From positions 1-38,556 of the forward strand of contig UQST01000027.1 of assembly GCA_900543815.1 (NCBI GenBank): DNA of 38,556 bases, in the 5' to 3' direction. The translations under genes and the position numbers were made by a program. The DNA is from an uncultured Prevotellaceae bacterium (GTDB lineage Bacteria; Bacteroidota; Bacteroidia; Bacteroidales; Bacteroidaceae). Every line of letters begins with the position of its first letter. The stretch's first letter is position 1. Positions 1 through 8,222 of the stretch are shown here, one piece after another. A model generated the notes under the pieces. It saw only the letters and a list, made by a program, of their open reading frames with translations. It was not told the DNA's origin and made no database searches.

Positions 1-64
1 TCAGAGCCGTGACACAGTTCTGTTTACACTACCTTGAACATTTGGGTTCACAAACCAAAATCAA

Positions 65-217
65 TTATTTTGAAACAACTATCCAATGTCCTGTTTTAAG
101 GCTGCCGACACGCTCCAAATAACCAGCCTTTTTGAGAAATGCTATTTTTTTCTTCGAGAATGAATATGCATTATTTCTTGAATTAGTATATTTATGTTTC
201 CTTTTATTATCTACCAT
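65..217 (-). pseudogene. Winged-helix C-terminal fragment of a regulator or ATP-binding protein
   Basis: A 50-residue frame starts 14 bases after the stop of the LlaJI nuclease gene and ends in TAA. Its second half, IAFLKKAGYLERVGSLKTGH, resembles the last winged-helix domain of the large AlbA_2/HATPase_c_4 (RecG-like C-terminal) regulators, whose tail typically reads 'L-x-x-x-G-x-I-x-R-V-G-S-x-K-x-G-x-W'. Those proteins are several hundred residues long, so only the extreme C-terminus would remain here. The family link is from memory of the motif. It could instead be a small independent DNA-binding protein expressed from the restriction operon. The position suggests a deletion junction at the 3' edge of the operon. 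Confidence 0.4.
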
Positions 218-230
218 ATTTAGGATATCT

Positions 231-2393
231 CTATTTCGGACTCTTTAGTTGTGATAATTTGAAATATTGTGTATCGTATCTCGTATTAGGAGTATATGCC
301 TTTTTCGAAGAATGTATCTCAGATGAATCCATTTCATAGGATGTATCAACATCAACCACGACATACATTTCCGTTGTGCTGACATTCTTGTATATTCCAA
401 CAGGCAAGTCGTCCACTGACTTTATGAGTTGAACGCTCTTTACACGGAAAAGATGCTGACCGATATCCTTACGAGTATGGAACAATACATATCCAATGGA
501 TTGTAAGTTCTCGGCAATTTCTATGCCGTCTCTTGTGTATTTGATACCGACAGCAAGTTTCCCTGTTGGTAGGAACTTTTGTTTCTTTCCTTCGTAGTTC
601 TCCATCATCACCATTAATACACCATTTTTTGTTGCGTCAGCAACGGGTAAGTATCCTTCGGCTATAGGCTTTTGCAGAACCTTGTCAGGGTGTTCGCCAA
701 GTCTACAATCTGCTACAAAGAAATATTTCTTCAATTCACTTAGCAGTTGTTCATTCTCTGCCTTGTTCACTTCTGTTGTAGTATCTAATGCTAAAGAATA
801 CACACTCTCATCTGTAAATGGAGTATATAATTTGCCAAGCAACTCTTTAAAATGTGTCTTGATGTATTCTTCGCCATTCACATCGGGATGTGCCTTCATC
901 GCATAGAAGTCGTAATCCTTTTGTAGCCATTCTTGTATTTCTGTGCGAAAACGCTCACGAATGTTATGCTTCCATTGCGTCTTTTGATCCGTGTTATTTC
1001 TTGCATAGAGCGACAGGACAAAAAGAAAGTTTACATCATAATGGAACAGAAGCAAGGTGTCGCGGTCAAACAAGCGGTTGTTGAATTGTACTTGTTTGTG
1101 ACGGTTCTTCTTGCGATCTGTCTTTTCGATACCATCATTTGTATAGTCAAAACTTTCGTCCATTTTTGCTGACACGAAGAAGTTCGGAATGATATTATAT
1201 CCTTCCGTCACATCATCACGAAGACGAATGCTCGACTCTGTTGTATTACCATTATTGAAAATGTCAAGATTCCATTGAATGACATTTCTTGCGTAGGTGT
1301 ATTGCTTGTAGATGGATTCTGAGCCGAGTTCATGCCCCATCTTGTAATACTTGCTGTCACCTATATAATAGGTCTGCTTGTTCTCGCTTTCAATCAAACT
1401 TTTGGCTGTAAATAAGTGGTCAACGATTTTTCCATCCTCTTGCTTTTTCTCCATACCATCTGGCAATGGATTATCACCAATCAGTTCGTCTATGATAGCC
1501 TCGAACACAATATAGAAATTCTTGACCAACAGATATTCTTTCTGCTCTGTCGTGATGAATACTTGTCGTGCTTCATCAAAGAAAGCGTAGCACAACTGCC
1601 ACAATTGCAATGCTTTGTCAGAAAAATACTTATACTTTATTTGGCGTAAACGAATTTTGCCGAAACCATTCAAGTACGTCTCAAACTTCTTTCCCGTTAT
1701 CAACTGAAACTGGCAACAGATTTCTTTTGGAAAGCCATAAGTCTCACCTATATAATTCAAAATTGAGAAGAAGATAACGAGCAGTTCTTCATCAAAGTTG
1801 ATTTGTCGTTTTTTGTTAACAGGATTCAAGTATATAGGTCGTCCATCTTGCACAATGGCTGTTTGCGTTCCGATGGTTCGAGTCCAATTGATTTTATTCA
1901 AGCCACTATGTAAGTTCTTCACAATGAAAAAGAAGAAACTTTGGTTGTTACGATTGAATTGTAACAACGACAGAAGAATATCAAGATAAGTATTGCTCAA
2001 TCTGCGTTGACCATTACCAACTTGGGCTATTTGCGAATGATATACAATTTCGGTATCGTTGCGTTTGTCGTTTTTGTAAACTACTATGGCACGATAAATC
2101 CAAACAGCAAACTTGTAGAGAAAATTTCTCTCAACAGCGTCAAGAGGATTGTTCTCATCCAAGTTAGCTATGCTTTCTGGCTTATACTTTCCAAATACAA
2201 GTTCTTGCCCCACCACATCTTTGAGCAATACCTTGGGAAGGATAAAGACACAATCCTTCAGTAGAGTATTATAGAAATACCCCACATAGTGAACGGACAC
2301 CTTACCCTCAACATTCTCCAAAGCATCAATGCCATAGAGAATGTTCTTTATATTGGCAACGTTGTATTGATATTCTTCTATCAGTATGCGCAT
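231..2393 (-). CDS. LlaJI-type restriction endonuclease subunit (McrC-like role, R2)
   Basis: This 720-residue protein is the last complete gene of the restriction operon and starts 2 bases after the stop of the AAA+ gene. A PD-(D/E)xK-type nuclease core is visible around residues 298-350: E298 in FEAIIDELIG, D325 in KIVDHLF, and D346-S347-K348 in YYIGDSKYYK. In LlaJI-like systems such a subunit cuts DNA while a McrB-like partner supplies NTP-driven translocation. The N-terminal 250 residues hold no motif I recognise. The C-terminal 150 residues are likely structural or specificity-related. Assignment to the LlaJI family rests on the nuclease motif, the size, and the neighbours (AAA+ motor plus two cytosine-5 methyltransferases). 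The recognition site cannot be read from the sequence. Confidence 0.78.
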   Translation of the reverse strand: MRILIEEYQYNVANIKNILYGIDALENVEGKVSVHYVGYFYNTLLKDCVFILPKVLLKDVVGQELVFGKYKPESIANLDENNPLDAVERNFLYKFAVWIYRAIVVYKNDKRNDTEIVYHSQIAQVGNGQRRLSNTYLDILLSLLQFNRNNQSFFFFIVKNLHSGLNKINWTRTIGTQTAIVQDGRPIYLNPVNKKRQINFDEELLVIFFSILNYIGETYGFPKEICCQFQLITGKKFETYLNGFGKIRLRQIKYKYFSDKALQLWQLCYAFFDEARQVFITTEQKEYLLVKNFYIVFEAIIDELIGDNPLPDGMEKKQEDGKIVDHLFTAKSLIESENKQTYYIGDSKYYKMGHELGSESIYKQYTYARNVIQWNLDIFNNGNTTESSIRLRDDVTEGYNIIPNFFVSAKMDESFDYTNDGIEKTDRKKNRHKQVQFNNRLFDRDTLLLFHYDVNFLFVLSLYARNNTDQKTQWKHNIRERFRTEIQEWLQKDYDFYAMKAHPDVNGEEYIKTHFKELLGKLYTPFTDESVYSLALDTTTEVNKAENEQLLSELKKYFFVADCRLGEHPDKVLQKPIAEGYLPVADATKNGVLMVMMENYEGKKQKFLPTGKLAVGIKYTRDGIEIAENLQSIGYVLFHTRKDIGQHLFRVKSVQLIKSVDDLPVGIYKNVSTTEMYVVVDVDTSYEMDSSEIHSSKKAYTPNTRYDTQYFKLSQLKSPK

Positions 2394-2395
2394 TG

Positions 2396-4423
2396 TTAGA
2401 TATTTTCTTCTGTAATAATAATGCCCAAGTTCGCTTCGTTGACAGCATGAATAAACTCATTGATTGTATCTCTCAAAGACGGATTAGCAGGTCTGTACAT
2501 CCAACCATCCTTATTGACCCAAAGAGAATTTCCATCCGCACAATCTATCTTATACGAATAATTGGCATAACGTTCATCCATGTTGGCAAGTTCTTCCTTG
2601 TTCGCAACAATCCAACTGCGCATAGAGTATTTCTTGAAAGGTTTCCAAATATCAATAACTTCTTGTGCAGTCTTTCCTTGATTTTGTTTGACGTATTCCT
2701 CAATGACAGTATAAGGTATGGCATTTACCTTTTTGATTTCTTTGCCGTTTACCTTAATAATAGAAGTAGTGTTGATGGTATCATCTGTTGACATAATTTC
2801 CGTAGCGATAATCTTAATACCCAAGTTCTTTAAGAACAAGGCGACTTTCTTTTCAACGACTTTTGAGTTTTTACCCTCTGAAGTGTAGAATTTATCGAAA
2901 GACAACTTGCTACCATCCTCATCATTGAAAATAGCATCACCAAACTCATAGTCCTTAAACACATCGTTCCACAGATAAAAGATAACCTTACCGACAAATG
3001 TTTTTGCCGATATAACACCATCTTGTGCTTTGCAGAAGAAATAGCCGAGTTTCTTATCCTCAGAATTGGTTATGGAACCAATTTTCTCGTTTATCTTTTC
3101 AAGGAACTGCCACCAATCATATTTGCTTTCATCAACTTCTATAATCCAGTTCTTTTCTGCATTAGATATAGGCATATAAGTCCAATCCCAGCGACGCTTG
3201 AAAGCTGAGTCTATTGGGAACAAACTCTGGTCGCTTGTGTTCATGGTAGCCCATATGTAAAGGTTGTTAGGCAATAGTAGAATATCGCCATTCACTACTT
3301 GTGATACAATATCCTTGCCTTCATACATGGCATTAATTTTGTCTTTTTGCGCAATAACCAATCCTGCAAATGCTTTTTGAAGTTGTCGCTTCATATCAGC
3401 ATCTGCTTTTATAGGATAATCAGAAAAGCCATAATCATTACGGTCGAGAAGTTGGAACAGGTCGCCAAAGATTTGAGCGCAGTTACCTCTGTTGATTTCT
3501 TCTATGACAAGGTACTGTTTATCGTCCTTGTCGAATTTTTTCCAAGCATTGACGTATGCTTGCAGAAATGATTGTGCCACAAACTCATAGACAATTTGCT
3601 CCTTATGTAATGTTGTCGCACCAATTTTCATTGGTTGTCCGAGTTCATCACAAATAGGTAGTAATGCCGTTGTTGGTTTGTATGCCCCAACAAAAGTTGA
3701 GTAGTCAGTGTCTGGATGGAAAGTTGTACGAATCACATCCGACTCCTTTGTTTCCTCCTTAATTGTATGCGACTTTCCTGTACCAGGTGCACCATAAAAG
3801 ATTTGCTGCAAAGACAAAGAAGGTTTAGCCATCACTTCTTTTTCTTCCAATCCATCTTCCTTTCCATCATCATATGGTGTGTTTACATTCGTTATCTCTA
3901 TATCGAAAATACCGTCATCTGCCTTCTTGATACGTAACTCAGAATACCCACCTGCAAAATAATTACGGATGGTAAACTTTCCCTTTTGTTCTTTGCCTGT
4001 AGCGTCTCTATATATAACATCTTTCAACAATCCATTGAAATAGAAGCGAGTATCTATCTTTCCATTCTTCTGCGGCACATCTTTACGAGCATTCCACTCT
4101 TGCGTAATAGTCTCTACATTTTTACCTTCTTCGACAAACAATGCATCGAGCAAAGATAATTGGTTTATAACAAAATCCTTGGAATATGGAACAACGCAAT
4201 GCACTGATGATTGGTCAAACTTTCTTGGCAAGATTGAAGCAATGAACAAAATCGCCTTTGCAAGATTTTCCTTGTGGTATCTTACAGTAATATGTTCTCC
4301 TGCTCCCTCGAAGAGTTGGTAATGCTCATTATCCAAGAACAAGTCTGTATTCTTGGCATCGCCAGCTCCCAATGGTCGATAACTGGCATTAGTATCATTG
4401 ATATGTTTTACAATCTCGTCCAT
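2396..4423 (-). CDS. McrB-like AAA+ restriction motor (LlaJI R1-type)
   Basis: This 675-residue protein carries a McrB-type AAA+ domain. The Walker A motif is GAPGTGKS at residues 211-218 and the Walker B region is LVIEEINRGN at 305-314. The McrB family signature and arginine-finger region follow, with TMNTSDQS and DSAFKRRWDW near residues 393-415. About 200 N-terminal residues precede the motor and probably hold the DNA-recognition domain; I do not recognise its family. McrB proteins form nucleotide-driven rings, often using GTP, that recruit a McrC-like nuclease, which here would be the next gene 2 bases downstream. The upstream DUF3883 gene ends 2 bases before its start, so translation is probably coupled. 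Confidence 0.9.
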   Translation of the reverse strand: MDEIVKHINDTNASYRPLGAGDAKNTDLFLDNEHYQLFEGAGEHITVRYHKENLAKAILFIASILPRKFDQSSVHCVVPYSKDFVINQLSLLDALFVEEGKNVETITQEWNARKDVPQKNGKIDTRFYFNGLLKDVIYRDATGKEQKGKFTIRNYFAGGYSELRIKKADDGIFDIEITNVNTPYDDGKEDGLEEKEVMAKPSLSLQQIFYGAPGTGKSHTIKEETKESDVIRTTFHPDTDYSTFVGAYKPTTALLPICDELGQPMKIGATTLHKEQIVYEFVAQSFLQAYVNAWKKFDKDDKQYLVIEEINRGNCAQIFGDLFQLLDRNDYGFSDYPIKADADMKRQLQKAFAGLVIAQKDKINAMYEGKDIVSQVVNGDILLLPNNLYIWATMNTSDQSLFPIDSAFKRRWDWTYMPISNAEKNWIIEVDESKYDWWQFLEKINEKIGSITNSEDKKLGYFFCKAQDGVISAKTFVGKVIFYLWNDVFKDYEFGDAIFNDEDGSKLSFDKFYTSEGKNSKVVEKKVALFLKNLGIKIIATEIMSTDDTINTTSIIKVNGKEIKKVNAIPYTVIEEYVKQNQGKTAQEVIDIWKPFKKYSMRSWIVANKEELANMDERYANYSYKIDCADGNSLWVNKDGWMYRPANPSLRDTINEFIHAVNEANLGIIITEENI

Positions 4424-4425
4424 AC

Positions 4426-4803
4426 TTATAATATAATTTGCGGTTGAATGTTTACAAAACAGTCATTAGGTCTTACTCCAATCTTTATGGATTGAAGTAT
4501 TGTCTGAACCTTTTCCATTTTGGAAGAAAGGTCAGCTATATCAGCATTGACAGAAGAAACATAACTCATACAGTTCGTACATACCCGGAGCTTTTTCTTA
4601 GCACTGTCCATATCGAATACCCTGTAAACTGAATATTTCTTATCTTCTTTCAAGCCGTGAACAAAACCGATTTCTTCATCGCTATAATAGAGATACTGGT
4701 TGAAATCAAACCGAGTCGATTTCACGTCAATAAAGTTTTCTTCTTCCAATCCTTCGTTTATGATGAAGTCGAACGGCATACCAGACTCCGTATTGGCATT
4801 CAT
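4426..4803 (-). CDS. DUF3883 domain, C-terminal half (split from the upstream ORF)
   Basis: This 125-residue frame contains the core of a DUF3883 domain: SGMPFDF near the start, the nuclease-like strand FIDVKSTRFDF, and the helix and strand YYSDEEIGFVHGLKEDKKY. Its ATG overlaps the stop of the upstream frame by four bases (ATGA). The frame stays open upstream of the ATG and encodes SSYDSNYRW, which is what the beginning of a DUF3883 core should look like. The gene is therefore probably the second half of one protein that was divided by a one-base shift in an A-rich run near 4845-4855. It could be translated separately through the ATGA overlap. DUF3883 proteins often sit in restriction and other defence loci; their biochemical role is not settled. 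Confidence 0.7.
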   Translation of the reverse strand: MNANTESGMPFDFIINEGLEEENFIDVKSTRFDFNQYLYYSDEEIGFVHGLKEDKKYSVYRVFDMDSAKKKLRVCTNCMSYVSSVNADIADLSSKMEKVQTILQSIKIGVRPNDCFVNIQPQIIL

Positions 4804-5486
4804 CCATCTGTAATTACTATCGTATGAGCTAACTTTTGTTTTTCCAAGTATTGTGCAATAATTTGCTCTCCGCTATAACCTATTTGCTTGAAAAGTTTGT
4901 TTGCCTTTTCAATATCTTGTTTCTTATACTTTTTAATTTGTTTACCTGTCTGCGAAGCAACTTCTATTTCTTCCTGTAACTTTATGGAAACTCCATTCAC
5001 TTTCTTTTCCAAGAAGTCTATAGCAAGCGAAAAAGAAGCACTATTCTCATCATAGACCTTGTTCTGAGTTGGGAAAATGTTAGAAGCATGTTGGAAATCT
5101 TCCGAGTCACTTGATATTAGCCAAAAGACTAATTCCTCACTTTGCAAGCCAAACCACACTAGATACCACTCACAAGTTGGTTTCAAGGAAGCAAATTCAC
5201 GAATCTGATTTACAATCGTATGTTCGTTTCTTGCCCCCGACTTAATATTGGGAGCTTCCATCTTGCCAGTACTACGGTTTATCTTTCCATAGTCACAATT
5301 CAAGATTTCACAATAGTCGTCATAAATCAATATGGCAGCTTTCTCCACATGATTATCTGGCAAGAAATCCAAGACGTGCTGATAAAGTCCAATATGAGTT
5401 TGATGCCCAGACTCCTTCAAACCAAGGTCGTTAGGACTTAATTTCTTGAAACCAATTTTCTTTTCTGAGTGAACTTCAAAAAACAT
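4800..5486 (-). CDS. Putative B3-like recognition domain plus N-terminal part of DUF3883
   Basis: This 228-residue protein has two parts. Residues about 10-40, KKLSPNDLGLKESGHQTHIG, resemble the start of the B3-like DNA-binding fold found at the N-terminus of EcoRII-type and related restriction enzymes (LS-x-N-D-x-G...HQ-x-G). Residues about 185-220 end with GYSGEQIIAQYLEK, the helix that opens a DUF3883 domain. The frame then leaves the conserved sequence and ends in TGA, and the rest of the domain is in the next frame. The B3-like assignment is inference from a short motif. The protein would be a recognition or accessory subunit of the restriction system. The gene starts 2 bases after the stop of a methyltransferase, so it belongs to the same operon. 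Confidence 0.6.
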   Translation of the reverse strand: MFFEVHSEKKIGFKKLSPNDLGLKESGHQTHIGLYQHVLDFLPDNHVEKAAILIYDDYCEILNCDYGKINRSTGKMEAPNIKSGARNEHTIVNQIREFASLKPTCEWYLVWFGLQSEELVFWLISSDSEDFQHASNIFPTQNKVYDENSASFSLAIDFLEKKVNGVSIKLQEEIEVASQTGKQIKKYKKQDIEKANKLFKQIGYSGEQIIAQYLEKQKLAHTIVITDG

Positions 5487-5488
5487 AG

Positions 5489-6568
5489 CTATTCGTGAAT
5501 TATATGATTTGTTATAAGGTAATACAAAACAGCATAAATCGTATTTACACTGACTGCATTCCCTGCTTGTTTGTATAGTGAGCCATCTGCAACCCCCGCA
5601 TTTCGGCCGTTGATGGCAAAGTTTGCAGGGAAACCCTGCAACATGAAAGCCTCTTCTGGTGTCAACTTACGGATAGGCAACTGTGCCAATTGTTCCTTGG
5701 TCATCGTTTTTACAGGATTGATAGCACCATGTGACTCTATGAAGTCTTGACTATAATAGTTGTCTTGACAAGCACGGTGCATCTTGTGCATCGTTGCGGT
5801 CAAAGGCCTAGCTATACTCATATTGATGTCTGACTTCGACTTAAAGTTGGCAGAACCATCAGCTAACAGGGTCGGTTTGATTCTTTCCGAAAGGAAATAT
5901 TTCTGATCAACATCCAAACTTAATATGTCATTGACGCTTTGATAATGGTATGTGCCCAAATCTTGATATACTTGATCAAACACGACTGCAATATTGTCGC
6001 AAGTAAATTGCACTTCAAAATCTGCCGGGACAGGTTCTGTCGTCGCAAAAATCAACAGTCTGTTACGAGTTTGTGGCAAATGGAACTGTGCAGTATTAAA
6101 TATGTCAGTAAAGACATGATACCCTAATGCCTCCAACTCTTGTTTGATACGTGCAAATGTTCTTCCCTTATCATGTGACTTAAGGTTTTTCACATTTTCA
6201 AGAAGCACATATCTTGGCATCTTTGCAGCAAGGATATCAATGATATGAAAAAACATTTGCCCACGATCCTCATTGAAACCAGCTTGCTTTCCCATCATGC
6301 TGAAAGTTTGGCAGGGAAAACCGCCAGTCACCAAATCAAATTGAGGCAAATTGTCCATGTTGTTTTTATTGCTAGTAAATTCCACTATATCCCCCATAGC
6401 CAACTCGCCATCAACCTCAGGGTGGTAATTGGCACAATAAGTTTTCACGGCCTTGGCATCTATCTCAGAGTAGCCAATGCAATGAAAATCCATGATGTGG
6501 TCTTGCGTAAGCAAATCCATTGCTCTTCTAAAACCACCTATGCCAGCAAATAATTCTAAATGTCTCAT
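5489..6568 (-). CDS. DNA (cytosine-5-)-methyltransferase, second of a pair
   Basis: This enzyme transfers a methyl group from S-adenosylmethionine to C5 of cytosine in the operon's recognition site. The order of motifs is standard: SAM-binding LFAGIGGFRRA (residues 6-16), catalytic GGFPCQTFS with Cys86, ENV at 124-126, QTRNRLLIFA, then LTPEEAFMLQGFP and the closing KQAGNAVSV. The start used here is the ATG at 6568, giving 359 residues. It sits at motif I, as usual, and overlaps the stop of the preceding methyltransferase in ATGA. A longer frame to 6646 would add 26 residues lying inside the neighbouring gene. LlaJI-type systems carry two such enzymes because an asymmetric site needs one per strand. 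Confidence 0.94.
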   Translation of the reverse strand: MRHLELFAGIGGFRRAMDLLTQDHIMDFHCIGYSEIDAKAVKTYCANYHPEVDGELAMGDIVEFTSNKNNMDNLPQFDLVTGGFPCQTFSMMGKQAGFNEDRGQMFFHIIDILAAKMPRYVLLENVKNLKSHDKGRTFARIKQELEALGYHVFTDIFNTAQFHLPQTRNRLLIFATTEPVPADFEVQFTCDNIAVVFDQVYQDLGTYHYQSVNDILSLDVDQKYFLSERIKPTLLADGSANFKSKSDINMSIARPLTATMHKMHRACQDNYYSQDFIESHGAINPVKTMTKEQLAQLPIRKLTPEEAFMLQGFPANFAINGRNAGVADGSLYKQAGNAVSVNTIYAVLYYLITNHIIHE

Positions 6569-7692
6569 CTTATAAATTTCATGATGCCATCGCCTATGGC
6601 TTTGGCAAGTTTTACAGGAACGGCATTTCCTACTTGTGCATACCACATATTTTGAGAGCCCGTTATCACATAATCATCGGGGAACGTCTGAATGCGTGCA
6701 GCCTCACGAGGACTTAATCCTCTTGCATCCCAAGGGTGGATGTACATATTGCAATCAAACTTCATATGAGAAGTTATCGTCTTGCAGATTTGCGTCTCAT
6801 CCAATTTGAAGTATTTATCCTTGAATATATCATTTCTCCTTTTATATGGCATGATGTCTGCAATAGACTCATGCAAGGAGTTTGCGCCTTGTGGTAATCT
6901 ACGATAGATTTCTATGTCTCGCTCATTATTATAACGATTCTTATGATTGTAGAGCTTTGTAATTTCCTTGTCACCATTGATAAATTTATAGAAGTCATTC
7001 TTGATGTACGAGAAATCGCATTCTGTAAAGCCAGACTCTGCACATTCTACTCCCTTTGAACCTTTTTCTTTCTTCGCGACTAAATGAGGAAGCCCTTCAA
7101 GAGCGTCTTTCAGCACGAAAGGCTTGCGTTTATGCTTGTATATTTCTTCGAATATCAACTTTGGCTCTACCCCAACTCTATTGCCTATCATTATGAAACG
7201 TTCTCTATTTTGTGGTACACCATAATCTTGTGCCTTCAAAAGTGCATAATCATATTGGTACTCGCCGCCAAGATATTCCTCAAAATTCTGTTTGATTTCT
7301 TCTATTTTGTTCATCATCCCTTTTACATTCTCCATAATAAAGAACTTAGGACGAGTATTTTTCAAGAATATCAAGTATTGTTTATATAAAGCATTACGAG
7401 GATCATCCAATATTCGTTGACGATTAGCCATAGAGAAACCTTGACAAGGAGGTCCACCACATACCAATGTTATATCTGATAGCATATCCTTGTATCCTTC
7501 AAGATGTAGGTTGAGTTCCGCAATATCTCCCACAAAATAGTGGTCATCACTCAAATCATGGTTAAATTTATAGGTATTGCAAAACTGTTCCACGATTTCA
7601 TTAACGAACCATGGAGTAAATCCAGCCTGTTGCAACCCCAAACTCAGACCGCCGCATCCAGCAAATAAATCTACAAACTTATATTGTTTCAT
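6565..7692 (-). CDS. DNA (cytosine-5-)-methyltransferase, first of a pair
   Basis: The first gene of the restriction operon encodes 375 residues with all the main cytosine-5 methyltransferase motifs: DLFAGCGGLSLGL (residues 8-20), catalytic GGPPCQGFS with Cys83, ENVKG, PQNRERFIMIG, LSPREAARIQTFP and QVGNAVPVKLA. The region between motifs VIII and IX, which selects the target, differs from that of the neighbouring methyltransferase. The two are therefore likely to recognise different strands of one asymmetric site rather than being redundant copies. Having both methylases ahead of the nuclease genes would let protection precede cutting. The upstream 170 bases contain no clear -7/-33 pair that I would defend. 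Confidence 0.94.
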   Translation of the reverse strand: MKQYKFVDLFAGCGGLSLGLQQAGFTPWFVNEIVEQFCNTYKFNHDLSDDHYFVGDIAELNLHLEGYKDMLSDITLVCGGPPCQGFSMANRQRILDDPRNALYKQYLIFLKNTRPKFFIMENVKGMMNKIEEIKQNFEEYLGGEYQYDYALLKAQDYGVPQNRERFIMIGNRVGVEPKLIFEEIYKHKRKPFVLKDALEGLPHLVAKKEKGSKGVECAESGFTECDFSYIKNDFYKFINGDKEITKLYNHKNRYNNERDIEIYRRLPQGANSLHESIADIMPYKRRNDIFKDKYFKLDETQICKTITSHMKFDCNMYIHPWDARGLSPREAARIQTFPDDYVITGSQNMWYAQVGNAVPVKLAKAIGDGIMKFIR

Positions 7693-7860
7693 TGTTATTT
7701 TTCAGCCCAATCTTTAAAATTATTTCTCACTACCGACAAAAGTTGATTTTATAAACAAACATCTTCTTGCGAGAAGGTTTCTGAGAGTGTTGAAATAACC
7801 TCACTTATTATATTTGTCTGCCTTAAGATTATTCAATATCATTCAACCTTCTTTGGCAAT

Positions 7861-8096
7861 TTACTTGAAGTTTTTTTCTATTTTCTTCTCGTTGCTTGCC
7901 ACTCTGCGTTCCACTTTCTTGATGTCCTCAGCAGGAGGAAGGTTCTCGGTTTTTTATTCCGTATTGCCATAGCATTTGTTTAATGCTTAGATCCACTGTC
8001 AAATGCGACCATTTTCGTGATGTCACGAAAATGATCATATGTATTGACATTCAGTAATTTGCATAATTTATCAGATATAGATATATGTTGGTTCAT
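7861..8096 (-). pseudogene. dinD: dinD (DNA damage-inducible protein D) remnant with the middle deleted
   Basis: Two short stretches match the two ends of DinD-like proteins. The first, ending near 7980, reads TYDHFRDITKMVAFDSGSKH, close to the DinD segment 'DHF-x-D-V-T-K-M-V-x-x-G-S-G-x-K-R'. The second, at 7947-7861 in another frame, reads ENLPPAEDIKKVERRVASNE and ends at a TAA, as DinD C-termini do. Between them lie only about 30 bases plus a frame change near a run of six adenines, whereas an intact protein has well over 100 residues there. This is a decayed gene with an internal deletion. The match is by motif memory. Bases 7693-7860, downstream, contain no gene I can support. Confidence 0.55.
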
Positions 8097-8222
8097 TTTC
8101 TGAATATTTATATATTTAGATTCATATTCATATTCATATTTCTTTTTCCTCACTAAACGCCTTAATCTCATCGGCAAGGACTTTCTGTAATTTCTATTTC
8201 GGTACTATCAGCTGTAATATTC

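Noticed and set aside
1..64. Short minus-strand frame ending in TGA at the window edge (NPNVQGSVNRTVSRL)
   Set aside because: Only about 15 codons after any start; I cannot link it to a family.
6569..6646. 26-residue N-terminal extension of the second methyltransferase
   Set aside because: Motif I normally lies within the first 10-20 residues, and the ATG at 6568 forms an ATGA overlap with the preceding stop.
7980..8177. 65-codon minus-strand frame as an independent small gene
   Set aside because: Its conserved part matches the middle-N-terminal segment of DinD and the rest of DinD follows in another frame, so it is listed as part of a pseudogene.
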